Assembly (NCBI GenBank): GCA_014360205.1 | Contig: JACIXZ010000001.1 | Span: 152,137 to 216,136, forward strand | Origin: Tissierellales bacterium | Lineage (GTDB): Bacteria > Bacillota > Clostridia > Tissierellales > Tissierellaceae | DNA length: 64,000 nt | Reading direction: 5' to 3' | Shown: one piece after another, positions 7,056-16,014 of the stretch | Position numbering within the stretch: the stretch's first letter is position 1 | Layout: each line of letters opens with the position of its first letter | The notes under the pieces: model-generated | What the model was told of the DNA's origin: nothing | The model's input: only the letters and a program-made list of their open reading frames with translations | The model's database searches: none | Made by a program: the position numbers and the translations under genes

Positions 7056-9128
7056 ATGTTGAAATCGTATTCAACAGACAAAATTAGAAATGTATCTTTA
7101 TTGGGGCATAGTAGCAATGGTAAAACAACATTGACAGAAGCTTTCTTATTCCAAGCAGGAGTAACCACTAGACAAGGAAAAGTAACAGAAGGAAACACAA
7201 TTTCAGATTTTGATAAGCAAGAGATAGCTAGAAAAGTTTCGATAGCAACCTCTGTTATTCCAGTAGAATGGAATAATGTAAAAATAAATATATTGGATAC
7301 ACCTGGATATTTTGATTTTATCGGAGAGATGTATGGGGCCAAAAGGGCTTCCGAAAGTTCAATAGTCTTAGTAGATGCGTCTTCTGGCATAGAAGTAGGT
7401 ACAGAAAAAGCATGGAAGAATGTTGAAAAATATCAAACCCCTAGACTTATTTTTTTAAACAAAATGGATAAAGAAAATATAAATTTCGATAAAGTGATGG
7501 AAGAATTACAGACAAAATTCGGGGAAAAAATCATACCTTTTGCATTCCCAATCGGTGAAGCTGAAAGTTTCAAAGGATTTGTAAACGTAATAGAAGAAAA
7601 GGCATACGAATATTCTGGTAAAACAAGGAAAGAAATTCCTCTAACTGATGAGCAAAAGGATAGAATAGAGGAAATAAAAGAAAAGATTATAGAAAAAGTT
7701 GCTGAAACTGATGAAACATTGATGGAAAAATATTTTGATGGATTGGAATTCACTCCTGAAGAGATCGAAAAGGGCATAAGATTAGCTGTTAAATCTGCTG
7801 ATTTGGTACCTCTAGTATTGGGATCAGCTGAAAAAGCAATAGGAGCCGATTTTTTATTGGATTTAATCATTAAATATTTGCCTTCTCCAGCTGATTTAGT
7901 AAGTGTAAAAGGGAAATGGAATGATAAAGAAGTCGAGAGAAAAATAGATGTAAAGGAACCGTTTTCAGCGATTGTATTCAAGACTATTGCCGATCCATTC
8001 GTAGGAAAAATTTCAATTTTTAAAGTGTTATCTGGCAAGATAACCAAGGAAACTGAAGTTTTCAATTCTACAAAAGAAAAAAGCGAGAAATTAGGGAATC
8101 TGTTTTTCTTAAGAGGGAAAAATCAGATTGAAGCAACTGAGATTTTAGCTGGAGATATAGGAGCAACATCAAAACTTAATTTTACTCAGACAGGGGATAC
8201 ATTGTGCGACAAAAATAATCCTGTGTTATACGATACAATAGAATATCCTCAACCAACATTGTTTATGGCTATAGAACCTAAAAACAAAGGTGATGAAGAA
8301 AAGATATCGGCATCTTTAGCTAAACTAATGGAAGAGGACCCTACTTTTGTAATACAAAGAAACTCTGAAACAAAACAACTTTTGATAGGTGGACAAGGAA
8401 ATGTTCAACTTTCAGTAATAGTTGATAAATTAAAACAAAATTTCGGAGTAGATGTAGTATTAACAAGTCCTAAGATAGCATATAGAGAAACAATAAAAGG
8501 GACAGCATCTGTACAAGGAAAGCATAAAAAACAATCTGGTGGAGCAGGTCAATATGGTGATGTACACATTAGATTTGAACCATGCGAAGAAGAATTCGTG
8601 TTTGCAGAAGAAATATTTGGTGGGTCTGTGCCGAGAAACTTCTGGCCGGCAGTTGAAAAAGGGATTAGAGAGTCTTTAGAACACGGCGTTCTGGCAGGTT
8701 ATCCAGTAGTAAATATTAAAGCTGTATTGTTTGATGGATCTTATCATGATGTGGACTCAAATGAAATGGCATTTAAGATAGCTGCTTCATTAGCATTTAA
8801 AAAAGGTATGGAAGCAGCAAAGCCTGTACTTTTAGAACCTATTGTCAGAGTAGAAATAGTTATTCCCGAAGAGTATATGGGAGATGTAATGGGTGATATG
8901 AACAAGAGAAGAGGAAGGATACTAGGTATGGAACAACTTCCAGATGGTAGCCAAAAGATAGTAGCAGAAGCCCCTCATGCTGAAATGTTTGAATATGCAA
9001 TTGATTTAAGAGCTATGACTCAAGCTAGAGGGAGTTTCACAATGGAATTTGTAAGATATGAAGAAGTTCCATCTATGATAGCTGAAAAAATAATTGAACA
9101 GGCAAAAAGAGAAAAAGAAAATCACTAA
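7056..9128 (+). CDS. Elongation factor G-like GTPase (paralogue of FusA)
   Basis: A 690-residue translational GTPase with the full EF-G layout: a G domain with GHSSNGKTTL (G1), DTPG (G3), NKMD (G4) and GSA (G5), then domains II-V including the RGSFTMEFVRYEEVP C-terminal block. It differs from the true FusA at 41321-43387, which has the usual GHIDAGKTT and DTPGHVDF. Here G1 is GHSSNGKT and the G3 loop reads DTPGYFDF, without the catalytic His of DTPGH. This sub-family (often labelled EF-G2 or 'elongation factor G-like') is common in Clostridia and Actinobacteria. Its role is unclear; it may act in a non-canonical ribosome step. It has its own promoter and terminator. Confidence 0.88.
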   Translation: MLKSYSTDKIRNVSLLGHSSNGKTTLTEAFLFQAGVTTRQGKVTEGNTISDFDKQEIARKVSIATSVIPVEWNNVKINILDTPGYFDFIGEMYGAKRASESSIVLVDASSGIEVGTEKAWKNVEKYQTPRLIFLNKMDKENINFDKVMEELQTKFGEKIIPFAFPIGEAESFKGFVNVIEEKAYEYSGKTRKEIPLTDEQKDRIEEIKEKIIEKVAETDETLMEKYFDGLEFTPEEIEKGIRLAVKSADLVPLVLGSAEKAIGADFLLDLIIKYLPSPADLVSVKGKWNDKEVERKIDVKEPFSAIVFKTIADPFVGKISIFKVLSGKITKETEVFNSTKEKSEKLGNLFFLRGKNQIEATEILAGDIGATSKLNFTQTGDTLCDKNNPVLYDTIEYPQPTLFMAIEPKNKGDEEKISASLAKLMEEDPTFVIQRNSETKQLLIGGQGNVQLSVIVDKLKQNFGVDVVLTSPKIAYRETIKGTASVQGKHKKQSGGAGQYGDVHIRFEPCEEEFVFAEEIFGGSVPRNFWPAVEKGIRESLEHGVLAGYPVVNIKAVLFDGSYHDVDSNEMAFKIAASLAFKKGMEAAKPVLLEPIVRVEIVIPEEYMGDVMGDMNKRRGRILGMEQLPDGSQKIVAEAPHAEMFEYAIDLRAMTQARGSFTMEFVRYEEVPSMIAEKIIEQAKREKENH

Positions 9129-9130
9129 TA

Positions 9131-9165
9131 AATATAAGAGGTGTTAACACCTCTTATATTTTTTT
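9131..9165 (+). terminator. Rho-independent terminator
   Basis: A perfect 30-base palindrome (AATATAAGAGGTGTT and its complement) is followed by a T-run. Confidence 0.93.
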
Positions 9166-9174
9166 AAAAAAATA

Positions 9175-9204
9175 TTGATTACAAATTAATATTTGTGATA
9201 TAAT
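9175..9204 (+). promoter_or_regulatory. Sigma-A promoter upstream of the c-di-GMP riboswitch
   Basis: TTGATT (9175-9180), 18-base spacer, TATAAT (9199-9204). Transcription from here would include the complete aptamer. Confidence 0.7.
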
Positions 9205-9215
9205 ACAGTTGACAA

Positions 9216-9332
9216 TTACAAAAGAGTTTTTGTTTTGTAAACTGTCAAACGATAAAGGCAAACCTGTTGAAAAGCAGGGACGCAAAGCTATAGGGCCTTA
9301 AAGGGCAGCCAGCTACCGAAAGGAGAGTTTAC
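9216..9332 (+). promoter_or_regulatory. Cyclic-di-GMP-I (GEMM) riboswitch with possible translational expression platform
   Basis: The aptamer lies at about 9245-9319. It has the conserved GGCAAACC (9257-9264), a GAAA tetraloop stem CCTGTT-GAAA-AGCAGG, the core GGGACGCAAAGC (9278-9289), a second arm and the closing CAGCTACCG. The G just before CAAACC is the base typical of c-di-GMP rather than cGAMP aptamers. No terminator lies between aptamer and gene. GTAAACTGTC (9237-9246) can pair with GAGAGTTTAC (9323-9332), which covers the ribosome-site edge. A competing hairpin TTACAAAA (9216-9223) / TTTTGTAA (9233-9240) uses the same upstream strand. Aptamer identity is strong; the switching mechanism and its direction are inferred. 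Confidence 0.88.
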
Positions 9333-9333
9333 T

Positions 9334-10113
9334 ATGTGTAAAAGACTCGTTTGTTTATTTTTGTCCTTATTTTTAATGTTTAACTTTTATGGGGTGGTTT
9401 CGGCAGAATCTCAATTTAGTGTAACTGCATTATATAATCGGATGAAAGTTGAATCATCAGAATATGGGCAAGGGGTTAGAGTTGCTGTACAACATGGAGA
9501 AAACAAATACTACTACAGCATGTCAAACTCAACCATATATCTCCCGATGCAACTAGGCACAGGAAATTATGAAGTAAAACTTTTAAAACATATCGAAGGC
9601 AATAGATATAGAGTCCTCGATAAAAAGTATATGTATCTTTCTGAAGAACCAGTTGATGCGTTTCTTGCTTCTGCACAGCCAGTTGATTGGGAAAACAATG
9701 AGAAGCTTGTGGCTTTGAAAAAAGAGGTAATAGCAGATAAATCTACTGACGAAGAAAAAATTATTGCAGTTTATGAATATATTGTTAAAAACATGAAATA
9801 TGATAGAGCCAAGATAAAGAATTTAAATGATGATTATGTTCCAGATTTAAATTCCACAATAGACTCTAAAAAAGGCATCTGTTATGATTATTCTTCATTA
9901 TTTGCCAGCATGTTGAGATCTGAAGGTATACCATGTAAACTTGTAAAGGGTTATAAAAATGATCTTAAAAGTTACCATGCTTGGAATGAAGTATTTATAG
10001 ATGGGGAATGGAAAATTATCGATACTACTTATGATAGTGCATTTGTAAATAAGAGACAGAAAGTATCGATGTTTAAAGATGACTCAGAATACAATAAAGT
10101 TAGAGAATATTAA
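9334..10113 (+). CDS. Secreted transglutaminase-like protein, riboswitch-controlled
   Basis: 259 residues. A signal peptide is evident (MCKRLVCLFLSLFLMF, ending near VVSAES at about 24-26). An N-terminal beta-rich part (27-120) is followed by a transglutaminase core: KGICYDYSSLFASMLR (catalytic Cys), SYHAWNEVFIDGEWKIIDTTYD (His, then Asp). The Cys-His-Asp triad is complete, so it may be an active protease or cross-linking enzyme on the cell surface. Its substrate is not known. The c-di-GMP-I riboswitch directly upstream ties production to the motile-sessile signal, as for other clostridial surface proteins. It is closed by a terminator, so it is probably a single-gene unit. Confidence 0.88.
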   Translation: MCKRLVCLFLSLFLMFNFYGVVSAESQFSVTALYNRMKVESSEYGQGVRVAVQHGENKYYYSMSNSTIYLPMQLGTGNYEVKLLKHIEGNRYRVLDKKYMYLSEEPVDAFLASAQPVDWENNEKLVALKKEVIADKSTDEEKIIAVYEYIVKNMKYDRAKIKNLNDDYVPDLNSTIDSKKGICYDYSSLFASMLRSEGIPCKLVKGYKNDLKSYHAWNEVFIDGEWKIIDTTYDSAFVNKRQKVSMFKDDSEYNKVREY

Positions 10114-10138
10114 TTAAGCCTTTAAAGGCTTAATTTTT
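10113..10138 (+). terminator. Rho-independent terminator
   Basis: The palindrome ATTAAGCCTTTAAAGGCTTAAT is followed by TTTTT. It lies between the transglutaminase-like gene and ctsR. Confidence 0.88.
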
Positions 10139-10147
10139 CATCCCATA

Positions 10148-10164
10148 AGACAAAGAAAGTCAAA
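10148..10164 (+). promoter_or_regulatory. Probable CtsR operator
   Basis: AGACAAA-GAA-AGTCAAA is a direct repeat of the CtsR heptad (consensus RGTCAAA-NAN-RGTCAAA) with one mismatch. It lies just ahead of the ctsR ribosome site. This supports autoregulation of the ctsR-clpC operon. The promoter itself is unclear; a weak TTTAAA-17-CATAAG at 10121-10149 would overlap the upstream terminator. Confidence 0.65.
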
Positions 10165-10182
10165 GTCAAGGAGGTAGCTGTT

Positions 10183-10644
10183 ATGTCTGGGCTAAGCAAT
10201 ATAATTGAAGAATTTATCAAAAATCTAATCGATGAAATGAATGGTGTTGTCGAAATACAAAGAAATGAGTTAGCGAATTATTTTGATTGTGCACCATCGC
10301 AAATAAATTATGTACTAAGCACAAGATTTACTCCGTATAAAGGATATTATATTGAGAGTAAAAGAGGCGGCGGTGGGTATATAAAGATAGTAAAAGTTGA
10401 TTTCAAAGAAAGGCAAGGTTTTGACTTTGAACATATAATCAATGACTTAATTGGGGAATCAATTACAGAGTCTAAAGCTGTGGATATAATAAAGACATTT
10501 TATGAAGAGGGTCTTATATCTAAAAAAGAGGCAGATTTGATTAAAGCTGCTACCAGTGATAGAGCTTTTGGGGTTGAAGTGGAAGATAGAAATAGACTAA
10601 GGGCTAATATATTGAAAAACATTATACTAATACTTGTTGAATAG
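10183..10644 (+). CDS. ctsR: Transcriptional repressor CtsR
   Basis: Heat-shock class III repressor of clp genes, 153 residues, the usual size. The N-terminal winged helix-turn-helix (residues 1-70) includes RNELANYFDCAPSQINYVLSTRF and the glycine-rich wing ESKRGGGGYIKI, whose arginine is the target of arginine phosphorylation by McsB and the DNA contact. The C-terminal dimer domain (80-150) is present. It is the first gene of ctsR-mcsA-mcsB-clpC, and a matching operator lies directly upstream. Confidence 0.96.
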   Translation: MSGLSNIIEEFIKNLIDEMNGVVEIQRNELANYFDCAPSQINYVLSTRFTPYKGYYIESKRGGGGYIKIVKVDFKERQGFDFEHIINDLIGESITESKAVDIIKTFYEEGLISKKEADLIKAATSDRAFGVEVEDRNRLRANILKNIILILVE

Positions 10645-10655
10645 AGGGATAAAAA

Positions 10656-11159
10656 ATGATATGTGAATCATGCAAAAAGAGAGATGCTAAAATTCATTAC
10701 AAAACAGTCATAAATGGAGTAGTGGAAGAACATCATTTATGCGAGATTTGTGCGGCTGGATATAAGGAAGATTTAATAAACAAGTTCCCGTTGCATAAGC
10801 TATTTGGAAGTATTTACTCTACACCTGATGTTAAATGTAAAAATTGTGGATTGAGTTATGAAAAATTTAGATCAACAGGAAAGCTAGGATGCTCAGAATG
10901 CTATGATGCATTTGGAGATGATTTAAAGAATATCATTAAGGGTATACATGGGCATACTAAACATACAGGGAAAATGCCCAAGAGGGCTTATCCATTATTG
11001 TTGATTGAAAAAGATATCAATAGGCTAATTAGTGAACTAGATACAGCAGTAAAGAATGAAGAATATGAAAAAGCAGCTCTATTGAGGGACGAGATTAAGG
11101 AATTAAAAAACAAATTGGAGCTAGCTGACAGGAGTGATAATAATGACCAAATGGATTGA
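10656..11159 (+). CDS. mcsA: McsA, activator of the McsB arginine kinase
   Basis: 167 residues with paired zinc-binding CxxC motifs: CESCKKRD and CEICAAG at the N terminus, then CKNCGLSY and GCSECYDAF near residues 67-90. A UVR motif (YEKAALLRDEIKEL) near residues 138-151 is the part that contacts partner proteins. McsA binds and activates McsB and modulates CtsR. The gene sits between ctsR and mcsB and overlaps the latter by 17 bases, consistent with coupled synthesis. Confidence 0.95.
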   Translation: MICESCKKRDAKIHYKTVINGVVEEHHLCEICAAGYKEDLINKFPLHKLFGSIYSTPDVKCKNCGLSYEKFRSTGKLGCSECYDAFGDDLKNIIKGIHGHTKHTGKMPKRAYPLLLIEKDINRLISELDTAVKNEEYEKAALLRDEIKELKNKLELADRSDNNDQMD

Positions 11160-12159
11160 AGATAGTCAAATAGACCCTGTTGTGGTGAGTTCAAGAATTA
11201 GATTAGCCAGAAATTTAAAAAACGATACTTTTCCATTGTATTCATCAAAAGAAGAGGCAATTAAGACTTTGGAAAAAATCAGACAAGCTGTTGATGAATT
11301 ACTTCCTAATGGGGAATATGTATACTACAACCTTGAGCAATTGGAACCACGTGAAAAAATGAGATTTATGGAAAATCATTTGATAAGTCCAGGGTTGGTT
11401 GAACAGACTGGGAAAAGTGCATTCTATTTGAGAAATGATGAAAAGGCAACAATAATGATAAATGAGGAAGATCATCTAAGACTTCAAACATTATATCCTG
11501 GATTGAAATTGAATCAAGCATGGGAAGAATGTGAGAAAATTGATGACTTGTTAGAATCTAAATTAGATTATGCATTTCATAATGAATATGGATATTTAAC
11601 TTCTTGTCCAACTAATGTTGGGACTGGCTTAAGAGCATCAGTGATGCTTCATTTACCAGCAATGACAATAACAGGTTATATCATGGGATTAATGGATGCT
11701 CTAAGAAGAATAGGACTAACAATTAGAGGTATATATGGCGAAGGGACAGAAGCAGTTGGACATTTATATCAAGTTTCTAACCAATTAACACTTGGAGAAA
11801 CAGAAACTGAAATCATCAAAAAAATTGACGAAGTAGCAAATGAAATTAGAAACAGAGAGCAAAATACGCGAAACTTTTTATTGGAAAATAAGAAATTGGA
11901 GATTGAGGATAAGGTATATAGAGCTCTAGGGATTTTGCAAAACGCAAGAATGATATCATCTAATGAAGCTATGGAGCAGATATCTATTGTTAAGCTGGGG
12001 CTTGATTTAAAGCTTATAGAGGATGAAAAATATAAGGATTTGATAAAACTGATGATAGATATTAAACCGGGGAATATTCAAAATAGATCAAATAAAGCTA
12101 TGAATAGAATTGAAAGAGATATAATGAGAGCAGATATAGTCAGAAATTATTTTAGTTAA
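11143..12159 (+). CDS. mcsB: Protein-arginine kinase McsB
   Basis: About 338 residues of the guanido-kinase fold. SSRIRLARNL near residue 19 and CPTNVGTGLRASVMLHLP near 153-170 are the nucleotide and active-site signatures. McsB phosphorylates arginines on CtsR and on damaged proteins, marking them for ClpC-ClpP. I place the start at ATG 11143, eight bases after AGGAG; a GTG three codons earlier overlaps that site. The C-terminal dimer domain with the KPGNIQNRSNKAMNRIERD segment is intact. Confidence 0.95.
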   Translation: MTKWIEDSQIDPVVVSSRIRLARNLKNDTFPLYSSKEEAIKTLEKIRQAVDELLPNGEYVYYNLEQLEPREKMRFMENHLISPGLVEQTGKSAFYLRNDEKATIMINEEDHLRLQTLYPGLKLNQAWEECEKIDDLLESKLDYAFHNEYGYLTSCPTNVGTGLRASVMLHLPAMTITGYIMGLMDALRRIGLTIRGIYGEGTEAVGHLYQVSNQLTLGETETEIIKKIDEVANEIRNREQNTRNFLLENKKLEIEDKVYRALGILQNARMISSNEAMEQISIVKLGLDLKLIEDEKYKDLIKLMIDIKPGNIQNRSNKAMNRIERDIMRADIVRNYFS

Positions 12160-12172
12160 TGGAGGGTTTTAT

Positions 12173-14608
12173 ATGGGTATGAATGGCAGATTTACTGAAA
12201 GTGCACAGAAAGCAATTTTGTTGTCTCAAGAAGAAGCTAAAAAGTTCAACCATAATTATATAGGAACGGAGCATTTACTCCTAGGATTAATGGCAGAGGA
12301 TCAGGGTTTAGCTGCTACAACATTAAAAGAGTTCGGTGTAACATTAGATAAAATAAGAACAGAAGTATATAATATAGTAGGAATGGGAGAAGAAGGCTCT
12401 GAGGTTTTAGGATATACACCTAGGACAAAGAGAGTATTTGAATTATCATTTCAAGAAGCAAGAAATTTAGGACACAACTACGTTGGTACTGAACATTTAT
12501 TGTTAGCATTAATAGTCGAAGGGGAAGGCATTGCTACAACTATACTAAAGAGATTAGGCATAGATCCTCAAAAATTAGCACAAAGGATTGTTACTAAAAT
12601 CACAGACCCAGCAAATTACAACAAGATGAACGAAGAGGAGAAAGAAACACCAAATCTTGATAAATATACAATTGATTTAAATAAAATGGCTCAAAATGGA
12701 GAAATAGATCCTGTAATAGGCAGATCCAAAGAAATAGAGCGAGTTATACAAGTTTTAAGTAGAAGGACTAAAAACAATCCAGTGCTCATAGGAGAGCCGG
12801 GAGTTGGTAAAACCGCTATAATTGAAGGACTGGCACAAAAGATAGTTGAAGGCACGGTGCCGGAAGTTATTAAAGACAAGAGAATATTGACACTAGATTT
12901 ACCTGGGTTAATAGCAGGTGCTAAATATAGGGGAGAATTCGAAGAAAGGTTAAAAGCCGTTATGAAAGAATTGAAAGAAGCTGGAGATGTCATATTGTTT
13001 ATAGATGAACTCCACACTATAGTTGGAGCTGGTGCTGCTGAAGGAGCAATTGACGCCTCAAACATTCTTAAGCCAACACTTGCAAGAGGGGAATTGCAAA
13101 TAATAGGAGCAACTACAATTGATGAGTATAGAAAGTATATTGAAAAAGATTCTGCACTAGAGAGAAGATTGCAACCTATTATGGTAGAGGAACCAAGTGT
13201 AGAAGACACAATTAAAATTCTCCAAGGATTAAGAGATAGATATGAAGCTCATCATGGTGTAAAAATAACTGATGAAGCTATACAAGCGGCTGCTGAATTG
13301 TCATATAGATATATAACCGATAGGTTTTTGCCAGATAAGGCAATTGACTTGATTGATGAGGCTGCGTCAAAATTGAGAGTAAATAATTACGTTGCTCCTT
13401 TAGAGTTGAAAACATTAGAAGAAAGATTAGAAGAACTTCAGCATGAAAAAGAAGAAGCTATCAATACTCAGAACTTTGAAAAAGCAGCTCGCATAAGGGA
13501 TGAAGAAAAAACAATAAAAGAAGAAATGGAAAACAAAAAAATACAATGGGAAAAGAAAAGACATGATACAAATCTAGTAGTTGGTTACAATGAAATAGCT
13601 GAGATTGTATCTCAATGGACCGGAGTGCCTGTTACAAACATGAGCACTGAAGAAAGCGAAAGACTATTAAACTTAGAAAAAGAACTTCACAAGAAAGTTG
13701 TTGGTCAGGATCAAGCAGTAGAAGCTGTTTCTAAAGCTGTAAGAAGAGCAAGAGTAGGATTAAAAGATCCAAACAAGCCAATAGGAAGTTTTATATTTGT
13801 TGGACCAACTGGTGTGGGTAAAACATATTTAGCAAAGGCTCTAGCACAAGCACTATTTGGCGATGAAGATGCAATGATAAGAATAGACATGAGCGAGTAT
13901 ATGGAAAAACATTCAGTATCAAGGCTTGTAGGATCTCCTCCAGGATATGTTGGTTATGAAGAGGGAGGCCAATTAACTGAAGCAGTTAGAAGAAAACCTT
14001 ATTCTGTCGTTTTGTTTGACGAGATTGAAAAAGCACACCCAGAAGTATTCAACATGCTTCTGCAAATTTTGGATGATGGTAGATTAACTGACTCTAAAGG
14101 AAGGACAGTAGACTTTAAAAATACAGTTATAATCATGACATCAAATGTAGGGGCTACTTCAATTAAAAAGCAAAATATTCTTGGATTCTCAACAAATGAA
14201 GAAAATGACAAAAAAGAATATGAAAGAATGAAAGAGATTATAACAGAAGAACTAAAAAGGACTTTTAGACCTGAATTTTTAAATAGAATTGATGAGATAA
14301 TAGTTTTCCATGGACTTGAAGAAAATCAAATATATGCAATAGTTGACTTGATGGTACAAGGACTAGAAGAAAGATTAGGTAGATTGGGAGTAAAGGTAAA
14401 GATTTCTGAAGATACAAAGAAATATATTGCAAAACAAGGATTCGATTCTGTATTCGGAGCTAGACCACTAGAAAGAACAATCAGAAAAATGATTGAAGAT
14501 AAATTAGCTGAGGAGATATTAAAGGGGAATATCCACATAGATGATGAAGTCGAAATTGATTATGACGGAGAAAATTTAGTTTTCAAAAAGACTGCATTAA
14601 AACAATAA
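12173..14608 (+). CDS. clpC: ATP-dependent Clp protease ATP-binding subunit ClpC
   Basis: An 811-residue Hsp100 unfoldase that feeds substrates to ClpP. Two Clp_N repeats occupy residues 1-145. The first AAA+ module has Walker A GEPGVGKT near 208 and the second GPTGVGKT near 545. The middle region (410-480) holds a UVR/coiled-coil segment (FEKAARIRDEEKTIKEE), the McsB/MecA docking part. A ClpP-contact loop and the C-terminal D2-small domain follow. ATG 12173 is used behind GGAGGG; a second ATG two codons later is possible. It is the last gene of the CtsR-controlled operon before radA. Confidence 0.97.
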   Translation: MGMNGRFTESAQKAILLSQEEAKKFNHNYIGTEHLLLGLMAEDQGLAATTLKEFGVTLDKIRTEVYNIVGMGEEGSEVLGYTPRTKRVFELSFQEARNLGHNYVGTEHLLLALIVEGEGIATTILKRLGIDPQKLAQRIVTKITDPANYNKMNEEEKETPNLDKYTIDLNKMAQNGEIDPVIGRSKEIERVIQVLSRRTKNNPVLIGEPGVGKTAIIEGLAQKIVEGTVPEVIKDKRILTLDLPGLIAGAKYRGEFEERLKAVMKELKEAGDVILFIDELHTIVGAGAAEGAIDASNILKPTLARGELQIIGATTIDEYRKYIEKDSALERRLQPIMVEEPSVEDTIKILQGLRDRYEAHHGVKITDEAIQAAAELSYRYITDRFLPDKAIDLIDEAASKLRVNNYVAPLELKTLEERLEELQHEKEEAINTQNFEKAARIRDEEKTIKEEMENKKIQWEKKRHDTNLVVGYNEIAEIVSQWTGVPVTNMSTEESERLLNLEKELHKKVVGQDQAVEAVSKAVRRARVGLKDPNKPIGSFIFVGPTGVGKTYLAKALAQALFGDEDAMIRIDMSEYMEKHSVSRLVGSPPGYVGYEEGGQLTEAVRRKPYSVVLFDEIEKAHPEVFNMLLQILDDGRLTDSKGRTVDFKNTVIIMTSNVGATSIKKQNILGFSTNEENDKKEYERMKEIITEELKRTFRPEFLNRIDEIIVFHGLEENQIYAIVDLMVQGLEERLGRLGVKVKISEDTKKYIAKQGFDSVFGARPLERTIRKMIEDKLAEEILKGNIHIDDEVEIDYDGENLVFKKTALKQ

Positions 14609-14624
14609 TTTGGAGGAAAGCTAA

Positions 14625-15992
14625 GTGCCTAAGAAATCAAACATATATAGATGTAAAAGCTGTGGATATGAGATGGTAGGGTTTTTAGGTAAATGTCCAC
14701 AGTGCAATGAGTTTGGGACTATGGAGATTGTTTCGGTAGAGTTATTTGAAAAAACAAAGACAAAATCAACAATCACTCCGTTTAAATTATCTGAAGTAGA
14801 CTCTAAAAATAGTGAAAGGATAAAAACGCAAATAAATGAATTCGACAGAGTAATGGGGGGAGGGATAGTCAGAGATTCTGTGACTATCCTTACCGCAAAG
14901 CCCGGTGCTGGGAAATCTACTCTGCTATTGCAGATTGCCAATATACTAGCAAAAAAAGGAACCAAGGTTTTATATGCATCTGGAGAAGAGTCCAGCTCAC
15001 AAATAAAATCTAGAGCTTTAAGAATATTAACTGATATAGATGAAAATTTATTTGTGATTTCGGATAATAGCTTAGATAGAGTGGTTGAAGTAGCTAATAA
15101 TTTAGATGCTGAATTTATTATAATTGATAGCATTCAAACATTTACAGTAGAAGAAGCGTTACCTTCTCGTGCAGGCTCTCCTACTCAGACAATGGGATGT
15201 GCAAATGAACTTGTCAAATTAGCAAAAGAGAGCAAGAAACCAAAAGTAGTTTTCATAGTAGGACAGATGACTAAAGAGGATGAGTTAGCTGGAGTTAGAG
15301 CACTTGAACACCTAGTGGATTGCGTTCTTGTTATAGAAGGAGAATCAGGAGAAGAGCTAAGAACTTTGATTACTACAAAAAACAGGTATGGATCTACTGG
15401 GGAAATTGGCTTTTTCAGTATGACTGAAAGAGGAATGCTTTCTATAGACAATCCCAGTGAGTTTTTTATGACTAGAAGAAACAAAGATAACAACGTATCA
15501 GGAAGCTCATTAACAGTAGTGAAAGAAGGTACCAGACCTATAATCTTAGAAATAGAATCACTAGTATCTCATTCGTTCACACCATATCCTTCAAGAATTA
15601 GCGATTCATTGAAGAGAGATCATTTAAATACCTTGATATCAGTTCTAGAACAACGTGGGGGAATAAATTTATATGACAAAAATGTTGTAATTAAAACTAC
15701 AGGAGGAATCAGATTAAAAGATCAGGCTTCAAATTTGGCTATTATAATGAGTATTGCTTCTTCATTTTATGATATAGCCATAGATACGGACACTGTTTTT
15801 TTAGCGGATGTGGGACTAACTGGAGAACTTAAAAAAATACCTTCTTTAGAATCAAGATTAAAAGAAGCCGAAAGAATGGGTATAAAAAAAGCTTATATTC
15901 CCTATGATGTTATAATGAATACAAAATTTAAGAACTTGGAGATTGTTAAAAATAAATTGCTTAAAGATGTACTTAAGGAGTTTTTTAAATAG
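14625..15992 (+). CDS. radA: DNA repair protein RadA
   Basis: A 455-residue RecA-like branch-migration helicase for recombination intermediates. An N-terminal C4 zinc finger (CKSCGYEMVGFLGKCPQC) is followed by Walker A KPGAGKST near residue 91, the RadA-specific KNRYG motif near 252-256, and a C-terminal Lon-protease-like domain (about 285-450). The start is GTG 14625 behind GGAGG. It follows clpC by 16 bases, as in many Firmicutes. The usual next gene, disA, is absent here. Confidence 0.96.
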   Translation: MPKKSNIYRCKSCGYEMVGFLGKCPQCNEFGTMEIVSVELFEKTKTKSTITPFKLSEVDSKNSERIKTQINEFDRVMGGGIVRDSVTILTAKPGAGKSTLLLQIANILAKKGTKVLYASGEESSSQIKSRALRILTDIDENLFVISDNSLDRVVEVANNLDAEFIIIDSIQTFTVEEALPSRAGSPTQTMGCANELVKLAKESKKPKVVFIVGQMTKEDELAGVRALEHLVDCVLVIEGESGEELRTLITTKNRYGSTGEIGFFSMTERGMLSIDNPSEFFMTRRNKDNNVSGSSLTVVKEGTRPIILEIESLVSHSFTPYPSRISDSLKRDHLNTLISVLEQRGGINLYDKNVVIKTTGGIRLKDQASNLAIIMSIASSFYDIAIDTDTVFLADVGLTGELKKIPSLESRLKEAERMGIKKAYIPYDVIMNTKFKNLEIVKNKLLKDVLKEFFK

Positions 15993-16014
15993 TGGGGGAA
16001 TACCCCACTATTTC
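15988..16014 (+). terminator. Hairpin between convergent radA and the minus-strand gene
   Basis: A 10-bp stem AATAGTGGGG / CCCCACTATT with loop GAATA sits on both stop codons. It probably ends transcription from both sides, though the T-runs are short. Confidence 0.65.

Noticed and set aside
7433-8065. 210-codon antisense frame in the EF-G-like gene
   Set aside because: Serine/isoleucine-rich composition is typical of the shadow of an AT-rich gene; no start signals.
9245-9320. cGAMP-type (A20) variant of the GEMM aptamer
   Set aside because: The base before CAAACC is G, the c-di-GMP type.
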